A DNA stretch of 64,000 nucleotides from Corynespora cassiicola (lineage: Eukaryota > Ascomycota > Dothideomycetes > Pleosporales > Corynesporascaceae). The DNA lies in contig JAEUWY010000023.1 in NCBI GenBank assembly GCA_022059125.1, positions 682,001-746,000 of the forward strand. Direction: 5' to 3'. The translations under genes were made by a program, and so were the position numbers. The notes beneath the pieces were generated by a model, which made no database searches, was not told the origin of the DNA, and saw nothing but the letters and a program-made list of their open reading frames with translations. Below, one piece after another: positions 61,598 to 64,000 of the stretch (within the stretch, counting starts at the first letter, position 1; every line of letters begins with the position of its first letter).

Positions 61598-63879
61598 ATG
61601 GCAAGCCAAGAGGGCGGCAAGTCGTTCACTGAGCACCGAGATGGGTAGGCTACCATGTTCCCTTGCAAAGATCTTGCTAAGATGAATCAGTTCGCATGAA
61701 GAAAAGGGCATACAACAGCATGAGTCCGTCAGTGTCAACGCCAGCGCATCGTCCAAGTTGGTCTTTCCCCATCCAAGTGCCCCTTTACTGATGCATCGAA
61801 GAATCCAAAACCCGCTCATTCATATGAGCGAAGATGAGATGTTGGCTGATGTCGATAATTTCGCCAAAGAACATCAGTTTGAGGAGATCGCTCCTTTGCT
61901 TCGCAAGGGTGCCTTGATCGCCCGCGACCCCCCATCCTTTGCGACTGTTCCTGGTATCACCGAGGAGGAAAAGGATATTGTCTCCAACGAAGTACTCCAC
62001 AAATGGAGACAGCCAAAGCTCTTGTACTTCACCATCATTCTGTGCTCCATCGGTGCTGCTGTCCAGGGCTGGGATCAGACTGGCTCTAACGGTGCTAACC
62101 TCTCGTTTCCCGATGCTTTGGGGATTCCCGTGCACGATACACTGCCCGACGGCTCGCCGAATCCCAACGCGGAACGGAATCAGTGGATTCAGGGTCTCAT
62201 CAATGCCGCCCCTTATATCGCATCGGCATTCCTTGGCTGTTGGATGTCGGACCCTCTGAACAATTGGTTCGGCCGTCGCGGTTGCATTTTCATTTCCGCC
62301 GTGTTCTGTGCCCTGTCTCCGATCGGTGGCGCAGTGTCTCAAAGTAAACCCCCAGAGCAACAAAGTTCAACAGTGGCTAACATGTGGCAGCCTGGGAGCA
62401 ATTCTTCGTGACTCGCCTCCTTCTCGGTATCGGAATGGGCTGCAAGGGCGCCACTGTTCCAATCTTTGCCGCTGAGAACTCGCCGGCTGCCATCCGTGGA
62501 GCCCTAGTCATGACATGGCAGATGTGGACCGCATTTGGTATATTCTTGGGGACATGTGCCAATTTGGCTGTTAAAGACACTGGCAGGATCAGTTGGCGCC
62601 TTCAAATCGGCTCGGCTCTGCTCCCGGCCCTACCGCTCCTCTTCGGCGTATTTTTCTGTCCAGAATCGCCGCGTTGGTACATCAAGAAGGGTAGATACAC
62701 TAATGCCTACAGGTCCCTGAAGCGTCTGCGCAACTCTGAGCTCCAAGCTGCTCGCGATCTCTACTATATTCATGCACAGCTACGTGCGGAGTCCAGCTTG
62801 GTGGGCCAGATCAAGAGCAACTATGTCACTCGATTTATCCAGCTGTTTACCGTGCCTCGCCTGCGAAGGGCTACAGTGGCTTCTGGTACCGTCATGTTGG
62901 CCCAGCAGATGTGTGGAAGTAGGTATCCACTCCACTCTCATTACCGCCCAGCTTTCTAATTGCTCCAAGTCAACATCATTGCTTTTTACTCCTCGACCAT
63001 CTTTGAACAAGCTGGAGCTAGCGTGACCAATTCACTGCTTGCCTCATGGGGCTTTGGTCTCGTGAACTTCGTTTTCGCATGGCCCGCCATCTGGACGATT
63101 GATACATTTGGACGGTAAGAATACCAACAGCAAATCGGGATAACATATTTCTGACACATCCAGCCGTTCTTTGCTCCTCTTCACGTTTCCAAACATGTGC
63201 TGGAGCTTGCTCGCAGCCGGTCTTTGCTACTTGATTCCACAGGATAGCAAGGCTCACCTCGCACTTGTCGCTCTTTTTGTCTACATTGTAAGCTTACGCC
63301 GCCACGATCTAGCTGTTCAAGCATGCTGATAGGCTATAGTTTGGAGCCTTCTATTCCCCGGGCGAAGGCCCCGTGCCATTCACCTACAGCGCCGAAGTAT
63401 TCCCCCTCTCCCACCGCGAAGTCGGCATGTCCTGGGCCGTAGCCACATGCCTATTCTGGGCCGCCGTCCTATCCATCACCTTCCCCCGCATGCTCTCAGC
63501 CATGACCCCCACGGGCGCCTTTGGCTTCTACGCCGGCCTCAACCTCGTCGCCCTGCTCATGATCTTCCTGTTCGTGCCTGAAACCAAGCAGCGGACACTC
63601 GAGGAGCTCGACTACATCTTTGCCATCCCGCAGCGCACGTTTATCCGGCACCAGTGCGGCACAGTCCTGCCCTGGTGGATCAAGACATGGATCCTGCGTC
63701 GCAAGGTGGGACCGTGCCCCGCACTTTGGAGCTTTGAGGGGGGCGGTGAGACGGATGTCAAGCTCCAAGAGACGGTGCGGAGAGCGAGTATCGTGGCTCA
63801 AGGAGGGGATCCGGATAGCGAGCCCAGCAGGAGCCGTAAGGGCAGCATTGTGGATATGTTCTCACCTCACAAGGCGTAA
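61598..63879 (+). CDS. MFS transporter, sugar-porter family (polyol/inositol/hexose type)
   Basis: Six exons, 61598-61644, 61733-62343, 62391-62918, 62970-63114, 63164-63287 and 63340-63879, give 664 residues. A long cytosolic N-terminus (about 110 residues, with VNASASSK at the first splice) precedes the first membrane segment in [21 protein letters not shown]. Family marks are [41 protein letters not shown] across splice 3, DTFGRRSLLLFT across splice 4, and [17 protein letters not shown]. The C-terminal tail is about 95 residues. It is larger than the permease at 9-10.8 kb. It could import sugars released by the adjacent secreted GH35/GH20 enzymes; that link is inference. The alternative start at the ATG at 61791 would drop the first two exons' beginning. 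Confidence 0.88.
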
Positions 63880-64000
63880 CTATGGTGAAAAGAACCAATC
63901 GCTTATCTTCCTTTTGCAAGAGGATTCGATCAGCGTGTTGATCCAGCTGAATTAGCAGGAGAGGAGGCAAGATGTGGCATGACGCGGCTGAGCATGGTGG
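63880..64000. other. 3' flank of the transporter
   Basis: Nothing recognisable in the last 121 bases. Confidence 0.5.

Overview
The window is nuclear DNA from a filamentous ascomycete (Pezizomycotina). Short introns of about 45-70 nt with GT..AG ends and CTAAC/CTGAC-like branch sites interrupt most genes, and Pan1, RPB11 and MRI1 orthologues sit beside secreted glycosidases, MFS transporters and a giant non-ribosomal peptide synthetase (NRPS). I cannot place it below subphylum. Exon joins below were derived by hand; all complete multi-exon models stay in frame to a stop codon.

Left part (1-25 kb) is GC-rich core genome: the 5' part of a membrane protein running off the edge, an amino-acid permease behind a 5.9 kb stretch without a recognisable gene, a lactose-permease-like MFS gene divergent from an intracellular GH2 beta-galactosidase (the LAC12-LAC4 arrangement), RPB11 with a 17-nt first exon, the endocytic scaffold Pan1, a small coiled-coil protein, the methionine-salvage isomerase MRI1, an aldo/keto reductase and an intron-containing tRNA-Gln(CUG).

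Middle part (about 25-53 kb) is an accessory block with AT-rich spacers, two orphan genes and a pseudogene fragment. Its centre is a 5,877-residue NRPS read as A-T-E-C-A-T-C-A-T-C-A-T-C-A-T-CT: five modules, one epimerase after the first residue, and a fungal terminal cyclising condensation domain. Adenylation domains 4 and 5 lack the aspartate that holds an alpha-amino group, so the product is probably a cyclic pentamer with a D-residue at position 1 and non-alpha-amino (hydroxy-, aryl- or beta-amino) units at 4 and 5. Around it lie an aldo/keto reductase, a transcription-factor-like protein of the Fungal_trans_2 type and a short-chain dehydrogenase. Three tandem 129-bp repeats, each with a CGG-N9-CGG element, sit just upstream of its TATA box.

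Right part (53-64 kb) carries a UIM + RING-H2 ubiquitin-ligase-like gene, a divergent pair of secreted glycosidases (short GH35 beta-galactosidase and GH20 hexosaminidase with a C-terminal LamG-like region), and a sugar-porter-type MFS transporter in six exons. The two ends of the window therefore both combine beta-galactosidase-type enzymes with sugar transporters; the NRPS block lies between them.
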